A stretch of 64,000 nucleotides of DNA from Pseudarthrobacter siccitolerans (GCF_030823375.1 NZ_JAUSXB010000001.1:1736001-1800000), one strand, 5' to 3'; positions 41,688 through 49,455 are shown, counted from the stretch's first letter. Made by a program: numbers and translations. Notes: a model not told the origin generated them from the letters alone.

Positions 41688-42593
41688 ATGGGAAAAGCAT
41701 TAGTACGACGGCGGCACTCGGCTTTCGCAGCCGGTCTCGCCACACTTGCGATGGCACTCGGCTTTACGGCCATTCCTGCCGACGCGGCGCCGCGGGAGCA
41801 GGTGGATTACGTTGCGCTTGGGGACTCGTATACGGCCGGGACCGGAGCGGGGGCTTTTCCCTCCGCAGGTACCTGCATCCGAACCGCTGGCGGTTATGTG
41901 GACGTGGTCGGAAAGACGGGACGGGTTAACCTGGTCGCCAATGCTGCCTGTCACGGCGCGCTCTTGACGCAGTACAGCACTATCCCCCACGACCCCCGGA
42001 TCCCTAATGCCAACCAGCAGATTGATTCTCTTATTACTTCAAGGGCACTCACCTCCTCCACAGAACTGGTCAGCATTACGGCGGGCGCCAATGATGTAGG
42101 AGTCACTGGCGTTCTGGTGACGTGTCTGACGCAATCACCTCAGGCCTGTCTTGCGGCCGTGCAGACTTCTGCCGCAACTTTCCCAAAGATGCAAACTGAC
42201 CTCGTCACCGTATACCAACGGCTCCGTACTGCCGCTCCGAACGCCGAGATCGTTGTCCTCGGTTACCCGAGGTTGTTCGATCCGGCAATTCCCTTCGAAC
42301 AAATCGACCCCGCAGTCCTCAACGCGATCAACGCCGCTGTGGACACTTTGAACCGCTCCATTCAGGCTGCCGTTGAAGCTTCAGGGACAGACGCAGTATT
42401 TGTTGACGTCACGGACCGTTTTATCGGGCATGAGGTCAATTCCGCAGACCCCTGGATCTTCTTCAGAACTCCAACAGTGAGTTCCAGTGGCTTGGTCTTC
42501 GATCCGCGAAACTTCCACCCGAACAAGGCAGGGCACCGGGCTTACGCGTCCGCGCTCCTTGCGGCAGTCAAGCCGGGACAACTCGTTCGCTAA
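41688..42593 (+). CDS. Secreted SGNH/GDSL lipase-like hydrolase
   Basis: A 301-residue exported esterase. The signal peptide runs to about residue 33 (ALGFTAIPADAAP). Block I is YVALGDSYTAGTGAG (Ser nucleophile), block III is SITAGANDVGV and the C-terminal block V is DPRNFHPNKAGHRAYA with the Asp-x-x-His dyad. It probably hydrolyses extracellular lipid or ester. AAAGGAG lies about eight bases before ATG 41688. The body of the gene has visibly lower G+C and more AT-ending codons than its neighbours (for example 42001-42200), which suggests later acquisition. Confidence 0.9.
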   Translation: MGKALVRRRHSAFAAGLATLAMALGFTAIPADAAPREQVDYVALGDSYTAGTGAGAFPSAGTCIRTAGGYVDVVGKTGRVNLVANAACHGALLTQYSTIPHDPRIPNANQQIDSLITSRALTSSTELVSITAGANDVGVTGVLVTCLTQSPQACLAAVQTSAATFPKMQTDLVTVYQRLRTAAPNAEIVVLGYPRLFDPAIPFEQIDPAVLNAINAAVDTLNRSIQAAVEASGTDAVFVDVTDRFIGHEVNSADPWIFFRTPTVSSSGLVFDPRNFHPNKAGHRAYASALLAAVKPGQLVR

Positions 42594-42602
42594 GCCCAGC
42601 GA

Positions 42603-43211
42603 CTATCCGCGCCGGGCGAGCCGGTATTCGAGCCCGGCGCGGACCATGGGCCATTCGTGTTCGAGGATGGAGAACACAACGGTGTCGCGGAGGATGCCGT
42701 CGCTGGTCCTGGAGTGGTTGCGGAGCACGCCGTCCTGCTTCGCTCCGAGCCGGGCAATGGCCTCACGCGACTGGTGGTTGAGCCAGTGCGTCCGGAACTC
42801 CACCGCCGGGCAGCCAAGCACCTCAAACGCATGGCGCAGGAGCAGAAGCTTCGAATCGGGATTCGTTCCTGTCCCCTGCACGGAAGCGGCATTCCAGGTG
42901 GAGCCGATCTCCACGCGGGGAGTGCCGGCGTCGACATTCATATAGGTGGTCATCCCGATGATCCTGCCCGGGCCGCCGGTAGCCGGGTCCATCAGCCGGG
43001 TGGTGAAGGGCAGCATGGAGCCCTGCTCCTGCAGCGCGAGCCGTCGTTCAATCTCGGCCACCATTCCCTCCGGCGAGGGCACCGAGGTGTACCAGAGGCG
43101 CCACAGCTCACCGTCCCTGGCCGCCTCGACCAGGCCGTCGTGGTGCTCCACGGACAGCGGCTCGAGGGTTACATACCGTCCGGTCAGGGTAAGGGGTTTA
43201 AGGAAAGCCAC
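42603..43211 (-). CDS. GNAT family N-acetyltransferase
   Basis: A 202-residue acetyltransferase of the RimJ/RimL-type group, with LTLTGRYVTLEPLSVEHHDGLVEAARDGELWRL-like entry, the IIGMTTYMNVD strands and WLNHQSREAIARLGAKQDGVLRNHSRTSDGILRDT-type end that forms the acetyl-CoA face. It probably acetylates a protein N terminus or small molecule. The GTG at 43211 has no ribosome-binding site but has TAGGCT six bases upstream, so it is predicted leaderless. It is convergent with the GDSL hydrolase, with only nine bases between stops. Confidence 0.87.
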   Translation of the reverse strand: MAFLKPLTLTGRYVTLEPLSVEHHDGLVEAARDGELWRLWYTSVPSPEGMVAEIERRLALQEQGSMLPFTTRLMDPATGGPGRIIGMTTYMNVDAGTPRVEIGSTWNAASVQGTGTNPDSKLLLLRHAFEVLGCPAVEFRTHWLNHQSREAIARLGAKQDGVLRNHSRTSDGILRDTVVFSILEHEWPMVRAGLEYRLARRG

Positions 43212-43217
43212 TGCACC

Positions 43218-43223
43218 AGCCTA
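43218..43223 (-). promoter_or_regulatory. -10 box of a predicted leaderless mRNA
   Basis: TAGGCT (minus strand) ends six bases before the GTG start at 43211. Confidence 0.55.
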
Positions 43224-43288
43224 GGTCCAACCTCCGCAGCCCGTTACGCTGGGCATCGGACCCACGGACAGCAAACGAGGGAGATGAC

Positions 43289-43522
43289 GTGTCAGGACAC
43301 AACCCGGACCCGGAAGACGACAAGCTGACTGGCCTGGAGCCTGGCGGCGGAGTGCCCCCGGGCGAAACGCCGCCCGGTGAAGCCTCCACCAACACCACCC
43401 AGGGCCATGACGAGCACGGCACGAAGAAGGGCACGCAGATCATCGTGATCGCTGCGATCGCGGTGGTGGTCCTGCTGGCGCTGCTCTACTTCGTCGGCTA
43501 CATCGTGAGCATGCTCGACTAA
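43289..43522 (+). CDS. DUF6480-like small membrane protein
   Basis: A 77-residue protein. The N-terminal half carries NPDPEDDKLTGLEPGGGVPPG-type sequence, the hallmark of DUF6480, then a polar linker and one C-terminal membrane helix (about 52-72, IIVIAAIAVVVLLALLYFVG). The topology is probably N-inside tail-anchored. GGGAGATGAC precedes the GTG start at 43289. It stands alone between divergent and convergent neighbours. Function unknown. Confidence 0.8.
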   Translation: MSGHNPDPEDDKLTGLEPGGGVPPGETPPGEASTNTTQGHDEHGTKKGTQIIVIAAIAVVVLLALLYFVGYIVSMLD

Positions 43523-43549
43523 CCCTCTTTCCCGGCTGGGCCAGTGAAT

Positions 43550-44422
43550 CTAGCTGGGCCAGTCAAAAAAGCCCTTGCCGGTTTTGCGCCCCAATTCGCC
43601 GCGGGCCACCTTGTCCTTGAGGATCTGCGGCGGCGCGAAGCGTTCACCCAGGGTGGAGTGGAGGTATTCGGCGATGCCCAGCCGGACGTCCAGCCCCACG
43701 ATGTCAGTTGTTTTCAGCGGCCCCGTGGGGTGCTTGTAACCCAGGACCATGGCAGCGTCGATGTCCTCGGCGGACGCGACGCCCTCCTCCACCATGCGCA
43801 TCGCCTCCAGGGCGATCGCCACGCCGAGCCTTGAGGACGCGAACCCGGGAGCGTCATTTACGACGACGGCGGTCTTGCCGAGTGCCTCAACCCACCCCTT
43901 CGCGGCAGCAGCGAGTCCGGGAGACGTGCGCTTGCCGAGCACCACCTCGATGAGCGTTGACGCCGGAACCGGGTTGAAGAAATGAAGCCCCAGGAAATTT
44001 TCCGGCCGCTTCAGTTCACCGGCCAGGCCGTCCACGGACAGGGACGAGGTATTGGACGCCAGGTATGCATCGTCGGCCAGCCGTTCCTCGATCCCGCGCA
44101 GTGCCGTCACTTTTAAGTCCCAGTCCTCGGGCACTGCCTCGACCACCAGCTGCCGGTCTTTGAAAGTGTCGTAGTCCACGTCCACTGTCAGCCGGGATAC
44201 GAGTTCGTCCAGGTTGGCGTCAACGGCGCCGCGCTCAATGCTCTTGGCCGCAGCCGATTCAACCCGCTCCCGGGCAGCCTCTGCGGACTGTTCGTCGCGC
44301 TCGATGACCAGTACGTCGGCTCCCTTAACCAGGAAGGCATGGGCGATGCCCGCACCCATGCGCCCGCCGCCCAGAACACCCACGCGCGAAGGCAGGCCAG
44401 GTGAAAGCTGCGATTTGCTCAT
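43550..44422 (-). CDS. 3-hydroxyacyl-CoA dehydrogenase
   Basis: A 290-residue NAD-dependent enzyme that oxidises 3-hydroxyacyl-CoA, probably 3-hydroxyadipyl-CoA in this context. The Rossmann motif is VGVLGGGRMGAGIAHAFLVKG with VIERD. SNTSSLSVDGLAG and GLHFFNPVPASTLIEVV contain the catalytic His-Glu region, and the C-terminal helical domain ends in FFDWPS. Its ATG overlaps the TGA of the enoyl-CoA hydratase gene (ATGA). It is the third gene of the thiolase operon, which is preceded by a PaaR-like site. It is the single-domain short form, not the long tandem PaaH of E. coli. Confidence 0.9.
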   Translation of the reverse strand: MSKSQLSPGLPSRVGVLGGGRMGAGIAHAFLVKGADVLVIERDEQSAEAARERVESAAAKSIERGAVDANLDELVSRLTVDVDYDTFKDRQLVVEAVPEDWDLKVTALRGIEERLADDAYLASNTSSLSVDGLAGELKRPENFLGLHFFNPVPASTLIEVVLGKRTSPGLAAAAKGWVEALGKTAVVVNDAPGFASSRLGVAIALEAMRMVEEGVASAEDIDAAMVLGYKHPTGPLKTTDIVGLDVRLGIAEYLHSTLGERFAPPQILKDKVARGELGRKTGKGFFDWPS

Positions 44423-45246
44423 GAATTCTTCTCTCCGGTTTCGGCGTCGGTTTTCATGCCGGTGTTCTTTTCGGCCTTCTTATCTGCGTTCCTGTCGAGG
44501 AACTTCTGCATCCGGTGGAACTTGGCCTCGGACTCAAAAAGGATGCCCTGGGCCAGCTGGTCAATGAGCGGATGAGCTTCTGCGGGGGCGTGGAACACCG
44601 ACTTGGTGATCCGCACCGCCAGCGGGTCCTGCCGGACGATCGGGTCCGCCAGTTCATGCGCCGCGTCCAGCAGCAGTTCCGGCTCGTGGATCCCGGTGAT
44701 GAGGTTTAGTGCCAAAGCTTCGTCGGCGCCAAGGACTTTGCCGGCCAAAAGGATCTGCTTGGCCACCGGTTCCCCCACCAGTTCCTTAAGCCGCCAGCTC
44801 GCACCTGCCGCGGCGAGGATGCCCAGCCCGGTTTCCGGATTTCCGATGCGCACGTTCGGCGTACCGATCCGGAAGTCAGCCGAATAAGCCAGTTCCGCGC
44901 CGCCGCCCAGGCAGTACCCGTCCAGGGCCGCAATCACCGGCATGGGCAGCTTGGCGATCCGGACGAAAATCGTGGAATTGATCCCCTGCAGGGCATCATC
45001 CCGGCGCCGCTCGCGCAGCTGGGCGATGTCCGCTCCCGAGGCAAACACACCGTCAACCCCTGCGATGATCAGCACCTTCGGGTTCTGCTCCAAAGCCGTG
45101 CAGACCACATGGAGTTCATCCACCATCTGCTGGTCGATGGCGTTCCGCACCTCGGGACGGTTGAGCAGCACCACCACACGGTCCGTGCGCTCCTCCACCA
45201 ACAGCGCATGGAACTTCTCCGCCGCCAAGTCCACAGCCCCCGCCAT
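44419..45246 (-). CDS. Enoyl-CoA hydratase (crotonase family)
   Basis: A 275-residue crotonase-fold enzyme. The oxyanion loop residues are in FASGADIAQL and GYCLGGGAELAYSADF; both catalytic glutamates are present (GGAELA and GNPETGLG), which favours hydratase over isomerase activity. A Lys/Asp/Glu-rich tail of about 25 residues (DKKAEKNTGMKTD) extends past the usual end. It is coupled by overlap to the thiolase upstream (1 base) and the dehydrogenase downstream (4 bases). In the phenylacetate route it would act as PaaF on 2,3-dehydroadipyl-CoA; the PaaG isomerase is not seen in the window. Confidence 0.88.
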   Translation of the reverse strand: MAGAVDLAAEKFHALLVEERTDRVVVLLNRPEVRNAIDQQMVDELHVVCTALEQNPKVLIIAGVDGVFASGADIAQLRERRRDDALQGINSTIFVRIAKLPMPVIAALDGYCLGGGAELAYSADFRIGTPNVRIGNPETGLGILAAAGASWRLKELVGEPVAKQILLAGKVLGADEALALNLITGIHEPELLLDAAHELADPIVRQDPLAVRITKSVFHAPAEAHPLIDQLAQGILFESEAKFHRMQKFLDRNADKKAEKNTGMKTDAETGEKNS

Positions 45247-46472
45247 CAGACCTTCTCCAGCAGCATCGCCGTACCCTGACCCACACCAATGCACATCGTC
45301 GCCAGCCCCACCTTGGCGTCCTCACGCTCCATCCGCCCCAGCAGCGTAATGGCGATCCTGGCCCCGCTGGAACCCAGCGGGTGCCCCAAAGCGATGGCGC
45401 CGCCGTCGTTATTCACAATGTCCGGTTCCAGGCCCAGCCGGCGGATGCACGCCAGGGACTGCGTGGCAAAGGCCTCGTTGAGTTCGACGGCGTCAAGGTC
45501 ACCGACGCTGAGGCCGCTCCGCTTCAGGATTTTCTGCGTTGCCGGCACGGGACCGATGCCCATGATTTCCGGCTCGCAGCCGGCCGAGGCGCCATCGATG
45601 ATCCGCGCCCGCGGCATCAGGCCCAGCCGCTCGATGGCCGCCTCCGAGGCAACGATGATCGCGGAAGCGCCGTCATTGAGGGACGAGGAGTTGCCGGCGG
45701 TGACCACGGTCCCGCCGTGCGTTACCGGCTTCAGCCCGGCAAGGACGTCCAGGGTGGTGCCCTCGCGGGGGCCTTCATCGGTGTCCACCACGTGCTCGGA
45801 CTTGCGGGCCTTGACGGTGACGGGGACGATCTCGTCCTTGAAGCGGCCGGCAGCGATGGCGTCCAAGGCCCGCTGGTGGGAGCGGACGGCGAAGGCGTCG
45901 GCGTCCTCGCGGGAAATGCCGTCAACGCGGGCTACTTCCTCCGCGGTTTCCGGCATGGCGTAGGTCATCTTGCCGTCGCGGGCCAGTTCACCCTTGTGGA
46001 ACCGGGGATTCGTGAAGCGCCAGCCAATGGACGTATCGAAGATCTGGCCCGGCTTGGCGAAAGCCGCGGTGGGCTTCTCCTGGACCCAGGGAGCCCGGCT
46101 CATGGATTCAACACCGCCGGCAATCACGATGTCCGCGGCGCCGGCCTTGATCATGTGGCTCGCCTGGATGATGGCGCTCAGACCGGAGGCGCAGAGCCTG
46201 TTGACGGTAATGCCCGGGATGTGGAGGGGCAGCCCGGCGAGCAGGGTGGCCATCCGCGCCACGTTCCGGTTTTCCTCCCCGGCCCCGTTGGCATTGCCCA
46301 GGATGACTTCGTCGATGCTGTCCGGATCCAGGCCCGCCCGGTGCACCGCTTCCCGGATCACCAGGGCTGCAAGGTCATCAGGGCGGATGGACGACAGCGC
46401 GCCGCCGTATTTGCCCACCGGCGTTCGGACCCCGCCAACAAGGAAAGCCTGCGGACCTGCGGTTGCAGCCAT
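45246..46472 (-). CDS. 3-oxoadipyl-CoA-type thiolase
   Basis: A 408-residue acetyl-CoA acyltransferase. The nucleophile is Cys in ITVNRLCASGLSAIIQA, the active-site His lies in GGAIALGHPLGSSGAR and the second Cys in TMCIGVGQGTAMLLE; NEAFA is also present. It would split 3-oxoadipyl-CoA into succinyl-CoA and acetyl-CoA (PaaJ/PcaF role). The ATG at 46472 begins MAATAGPQAF; the longer open frame crosses the promoter region and is rejected. A 22-base PaaR-like palindrome at 46530-46551 precedes this first gene of the thiolase, hydratase and dehydrogenase operon. Confidence 0.9.
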   Translation of the reverse strand: MAATAGPQAFLVGGVRTPVGKYGGALSSIRPDDLAALVIREAVHRAGLDPDSIDEVILGNANGAGEENRNVARMATLLAGLPLHIPGITVNRLCASGLSAIIQASHMIKAGAADIVIAGGVESMSRAPWVQEKPTAAFAKPGQIFDTSIGWRFTNPRFHKGELARDGKMTYAMPETAEEVARVDGISREDADAFAVRSHQRALDAIAAGRFKDEIVPVTVKARKSEHVVDTDEGPREGTTLDVLAGLKPVTHGGTVVTAGNSSSLNDGASAIIVASEAAIERLGLMPRARIIDGASAGCEPEIMGIGPVPATQKILKRSGLSVGDLDAVELNEAFATQSLACIRRLGLEPDIVNNDGGAIALGHPLGSSGARIAITLLGRMEREDAKVGLATMCIGVGQGTAMLLEKV

Positions 46473-46529
46473 GGAAACACCCTTCACGCGATAAACAGCA
46501 CTGTCATCTGCGGCCGGCAGCTCCCCCAC

Positions 46530-46551
46530 TTACCGACCGTTCGTTCTGTAA
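46530..46551 (-). promoter_or_regulatory. PaaR-like operator before the thiolase operon
   Basis: A 22-base dyad with arms TTACCGACCG and CGTTCTGTAA around TT, 58-79 bases before the thiolase start. It aligns base for base with the site at 37666. Confidence 0.75.
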
Positions 46552-46589
46552 ATAGTACACGGGAGGAGTCAGCTGTGAATACCAGGGTT

Positions 46590-47282
46590 TTAGAGGACCG
46601 TGACGCCCAGATGCGCTGCCAGCAGGGGCGCCAACAGGCCCAGCTGGAATTCATCGATCACCACGCCGGCCAGGCTGCCGAGTCCGCTGATGCTGCGGAA
46701 TTCGGTGCCGCGAAGGTCGAAGTCCTTGAGTCTTGCCCCACTGAGGTCCAGCGACCCGACGGTGCAGTTCTTCAACGCCACCCGGGTCCCTGCTGCTGAA
46801 CCGAGGTCCAGTTCGTTGATGATGCAGTCAGTGATCAGCACATCCGTGAGCTTGGCGCCCCGCAGGTTGAGGAAATCCAGCTTGCCGCCGTCGATGCGCA
46901 CGGACTGCCAGCCGCTCTCATACAGTTCGGCCGAGCCCAGCCGCGGGTTACGCAGCTCAACGTCCCGCCACGTGGTCCGGGCAGCCCGGAAAACGGGGGA
47001 ATACAACTCGCCCAGAATGCAGTCGCGAAAGGAAGAGCCGCGGAGCTGGGTGTCGTTGAAGGAGATGCCCTGGAACTCACACTCGGCGAAGTCCGTGCCG
47101 GCCAGTTCCAGGCCGTCGGCCTCCACGCGGCTGTACCGGCCGCCGTCGTGCCTTTCCCCGCGCCGGAAACCCTGCTCGGGATCCTCGGCCAGGTCTTCCA
47201 GCACAACAGGCGTGACCCTGGGGGCAGCAACTTTAGATGCGGCGGCCTTGGCGGCGCCGCTCCGGCCAGTTGAAGCCGCCAC
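46590..47282 (-). CDS. Pentapeptide-repeat protein
   Basis: A 230-residue protein. After about 60 mostly basic and polar residues, it carries pentapeptide repeats A(D/N)LxX through about residue 210 (for example LAGTDFAECEFQGISF, LRGSSFRDCIL, LRGAKLTDVLITD, LDLSGARLKDFDLRGTEF). These fold as a right-handed quadrilateral beta helix. Some such proteins mimic DNA and protect gyrase, but most have no known role. The GTG start at 47282 shares a base with the stop of the SRPBCC gene upstream, so the two are one operon. Confidence 0.88.
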   Translation of the reverse strand: MAASTGRSGAAKAAASKVAAPRVTPVVLEDLAEDPEQGFRRGERHDGGRYSRVEADGLELAGTDFAECEFQGISFNDTQLRGSSFRDCILGELYSPVFRAARTTWRDVELRNPRLGSAELYESGWQSVRIDGGKLDFLNLRGAKLTDVLITDCIINELDLGSAAGTRVALKNCTVGSLDLSGARLKDFDLRGTEFRSISGLGSLAGVVIDEFQLGLLAPLLAAHLGVTVL

Positions 47283-47743
47283 TACGCGAGCAATTCCGCT
47301 TTGGCGGCGATCTCCGCGAGGTCCTTGGTGAGGGCCTTGCGGGTGGCGGCCATGCCCATCCGGCCGAACAGCAGCATCAGGATTTTGCTGGCAACAGTGG
47401 GCTTGATGACCTCGGCAGCGAACGTGAGGGTGAGGTCCGTGCCGGCGTCCCGCGGGGACAGGCTGAACCGGGTGGTGTAGTCCGCTCCGCCCTGCTCGGC
47501 CCTGACGGTGGTGCTGCGGTTCGGCTCAGTCTCGGCCACCCACATCTCCACGGTTTCAGCCCTGCCGAACATCTTCCGGGTCTCCTTCCAGCGCGTCCCC
47601 TCGCCATACGGGCCATCGGTGAGGAGTTGAACGGACTCCACTCCGGAAAGGGTGGCCGCCGAGCCGGGGATATCCGTAATGACGGACCAGACTTTTTCCG
47701 GTGGCGCCTGGATGTGCTGGGTGAGGCTGGTGCTGTGCTCCAT
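47282..47743 (-). CDS. SRPBCC family protein
   Basis: A 153-residue helix-grip (START-like) protein: TQHIQAPPEKVWSVITDIPG at the entry, SVQLLTDGPYGEGTRWKETR, and a C-terminal helix ending AEIAAKAELLA. It probably binds a hydrophobic ligand or acts in lipid or polyketide handling. No catalytic residue is evident. The ATG at 47743 lacks a ribosome-binding site but has TAGGCT six bases upstream, so the operon with the pentapeptide-repeat gene is predicted leaderless. Confidence 0.85.
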   Translation of the reverse strand: MEHSTSLTQHIQAPPEKVWSVITDIPGSAATLSGVESVQLLTDGPYGEGTRWKETRKMFGRAETVEMWVAETEPNRSTTVRAEQGGADYTTRFSLSPRDAGTDLTLTFAAEVIKPTVASKILMLLFGRMGMAATRKALTKDLAEIAAKAELLA

Positions 47744-47749
47744 GTTTCG

Positions 47750-47755
47750 AGCCTA
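47750..47755 (-). promoter_or_regulatory. -10 box of a predicted leaderless mRNA
   Basis: TAGGCT (minus strand) ends six bases before ATG 47743. TGTTGA lies 17 bases further upstream as a fair -35 box. Confidence 0.6.
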
Positions 47756-47811
47756 GCCGCGGGCACCGACAATCAACAGGCGGCCCGTCCGCCCGAAACA
47801 GAGAAGGCCCG

Positions 47812-47833
47812 AAATAGTAAGCAAGCTTCGTGT
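47812..47833. promoter_or_regulatory. TAA-N4-GCTT motif upstream of the csbD-like gene
   Basis: AATAGTAAGCAAGCTTCGTG begins about 75 bases before the start at 47887 and shares TAA, four bases, GCTT with the motifs at 18991 and 33290. TAGGGT at 47834-47839 may be the -10 box just after it. Confidence 0.45.
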
Positions 47834-47886
47834 TAGGGTGAAAATGCACTGTTTTTGATCAACGGAAACGAAAGGAGGCCACCACC

Positions 47887-48063
47887 ATGGGCCTCGGAGA
47901 CAAGATCAGTAACGCAGCAGAAGATCTCGGCGGCAAGGCCAAGGAAGCAACGGGCAACGCGACCGATAACGACCGCCTGAAGGCCGAAGGCCAGGCCGAC
48001 CAGGTCAAGGCTGACGCCAAGAAGGTGGGCGAAAGCGTCAAGGACGAGTTCAAGCGCGACTAG
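47887..48063 (+). CDS. CsbD family stress protein
   Basis: A 58-residue hydrophilic protein beginning MGLGDKISNAAEDLGGKAKE, with the Lys/Ala/Glu/Asp-rich CsbD pattern (GKAKEATGNATDNDRLKAEGQ, then ADQVKADAKKVGE). These are abundant general-stress proteins, mostly helical in segments, with no known enzyme role. AAAGGAGG at 47871-47878 lies eight bases before ATG 47887, and a strong terminator follows. At 177 bases it is easy to miss by length cutoffs. The palindromic motif upstream is shared with two other genes here. Confidence 0.88.
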   Translation: MGLGDKISNAAEDLGGKAKEATGNATDNDRLKAEGQADQVKADAKKVGESVKDEFKRD

Positions 48064-48111
48064 CCTCTCCTGCGGCAGCCAGGCTTCACCAGGCCGGCTG
48101 TAACAGAGCGA

Positions 48112-48150
48112 AACGGCGGCGGATCCCCACGATCCGCCGCCGTTCTGTTT
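48112..48150 (+). terminator. Rho-independent terminator after the csbD-like gene
   Basis: AACGGCGGCGGATC (48112-48125) and GATCCGCCGCCGTT (48131-48144) form a perfect 14-bp stem with a CCCAC loop, then CTGTTTGT. It serves the csbD-like gene and the convergent polymerase gene. Confidence 0.88.
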
Positions 48151-48177
48151 GTCCAGGGAATCAGTTTCCGGGAGCCA

Positions 48178-49266
48178 TCACCATCCGCTGCGGGTTGGCG
48201 TATGCCCCTGCCGGGAGTCATCCGGCATCGTCATTTCGGCCCGCAAACCGAGGAGCCGGATGGGGCGCTCCGGCTCGATTTTCGCCACCAGGTCGAGGGT
48301 GCGGGCGAGTACTTCCGCGGGGTCCGATATCTCGGGGATCTTCCTGGCGTACGTCTTGGTGATGAACGGGGCGTAGCGGACCTTGAGCGTCAGCCCCACC
48401 ACCGGCCGCCCCTCGGCCGCGACATCCTCCAGGACGTGCGCCGCCAACTCCCTGACGGCGTCCTCAATCTGCCCGGATTCCGTCAGATCATGCTGGAAGG
48501 TGGTTTCGCGGCTGTGCCCGCGGGCCACCCAGGGCGTGTCATCCACCGTCCGCGAACCGTCGCCCCGCCCCAGCTGCGCATACCAGGGGCCCATCCTCGG
48601 CCCGAACTCGGGGACCAGGTCCTCCGGATTGGACCCCGCGAGCCCGGCGACCGTCTTGATGCCGAGCGTGGCAAGGCGGCGGGAAATCTTCGTTCCCACG
48701 CCCCACAGCTCGGTGGTGGGCCGGCTCCCCATGACCTCGAGCCAGTTCGCTTCTGTGAGCCGGAAGACGCCGGCGGGTTTGCCGAACGACGTCGCCACCT
48801 TTGCCCGGACCAGGGTGTCGCCGATGCCCACACTGCAGTGCAGCCGCGTCTCCTCAAGGACGGCACGCTGCACCTGCCGGGCGTACGCCTCGGGATTATC
48901 CGTCTGCACGCCGATAAACGCTTCATCCCAGCCGAGCACCTGGACTGTAGCGCCGGGTTGTGAACGCAGCACCGCCATGACTTTTTCGGACGCTTCCAGG
49001 TAGGCCTCGTGGTCCACGGGCAGGATCACAGCCTCGGGCACTTTCCGCGCGGCGATGCGCAGCGGCATTCCGGAGCCCACGCCGAACACCCTGGCTTCGT
49101 AGGACGCCGTCGAGACGACGGCCCGCTCGGTGGGATCGCCGCGGCCGCCAACGATCACCGCCTTGCCCGCGAGCTCGGGCCGGCGGAGCACCTCGACGGC
49201 GGCGATGAACTGGTCGAGGTCCACATGCAGCACCCAAGATTCGCCTACAAGCCCCGGTTCACTCAC
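48178..49266 (-). CDS. dinB: Y-family DNA polymerase IV (DinB2-like)
   Basis: A 362-residue translesion polymerase. The palm metal ligands are Asp16 and Asp18 in HVDLDQF and the Asp-Glu in GWDEAFIGV. SYEARVFGVGSGMPLRIA is the fingers signature, and LWGVGTKISRRLATLGIKTVAGL is the helix-hairpin-helix thumb region; the little finger follows. The residue two after DxD that normally is Phe or Tyr (steric gate) is Ile21 here, and the usual Ser of SxDE is Gly/Trp. The start GTG 49266 is set by GGGG upstream; the frame remains open further 5' but the extra residues are Arg-rich and lack polymerase character. Confidence 0.88.
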   Translation of the reverse strand: MSEPGLVGESWVLHVDLDQFIAAVEVLRRPELAGKAVIVGGRGDPTERAVVSTASYEARVFGVGSGMPLRIAARKVPEAVILPVDHEAYLEASEKVMAVLRSQPGATVQVLGWDEAFIGVQTDNPEAYARQVQRAVLEETRLHCSVGIGDTLVRAKVATSFGKPAGVFRLTEANWLEVMGSRPTTELWGVGTKISRRLATLGIKTVAGLAGSNPEDLVPEFGPRMGPWYAQLGRGDGSRTVDDTPWVARGHSRETTFQHDLTESGQIEDAVRELAAHVLEDVAAEGRPVVGLTLKVRYAPFITKTYARKIPEISDPAEVLARTLDLVAKIEPERPIRLLGLRAEMTMPDDSRQGHTPTRSGW

Positions 49267-49321
49267 AAGCCCCAGTTTGCCCCGGCGCGGCGCCCGGCAC
49301 CACCGTTTCCACCGCTTTCCG

Positions 49322-49380
49322 TCAAATTCGCCGGAACGCTGCCTTGACGCTGAACCGTTTCGGCGAACCCGCACGGTTCC
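49322..49380 (+). repeat. Direct repeat, left copy, family E
   Basis: CAAATTCGCCGGAAC leads to GACGCTGAACCGTTTCGGCG (49346-49365) and ends GCACGGTTCC. It matches the right copy at 50400-50457 at about 83% over the 35-base core. The two copies bracket the AbiEi-like gene. Confidence 0.75.
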
Positions 49381-49455
49381 AGCGTCCATGGACATTTTCC
49401 ACATAGCGACGACGGCGCCTGGCCCAAGGCGTTACCCACTCCTGAAGCTGGGTGC

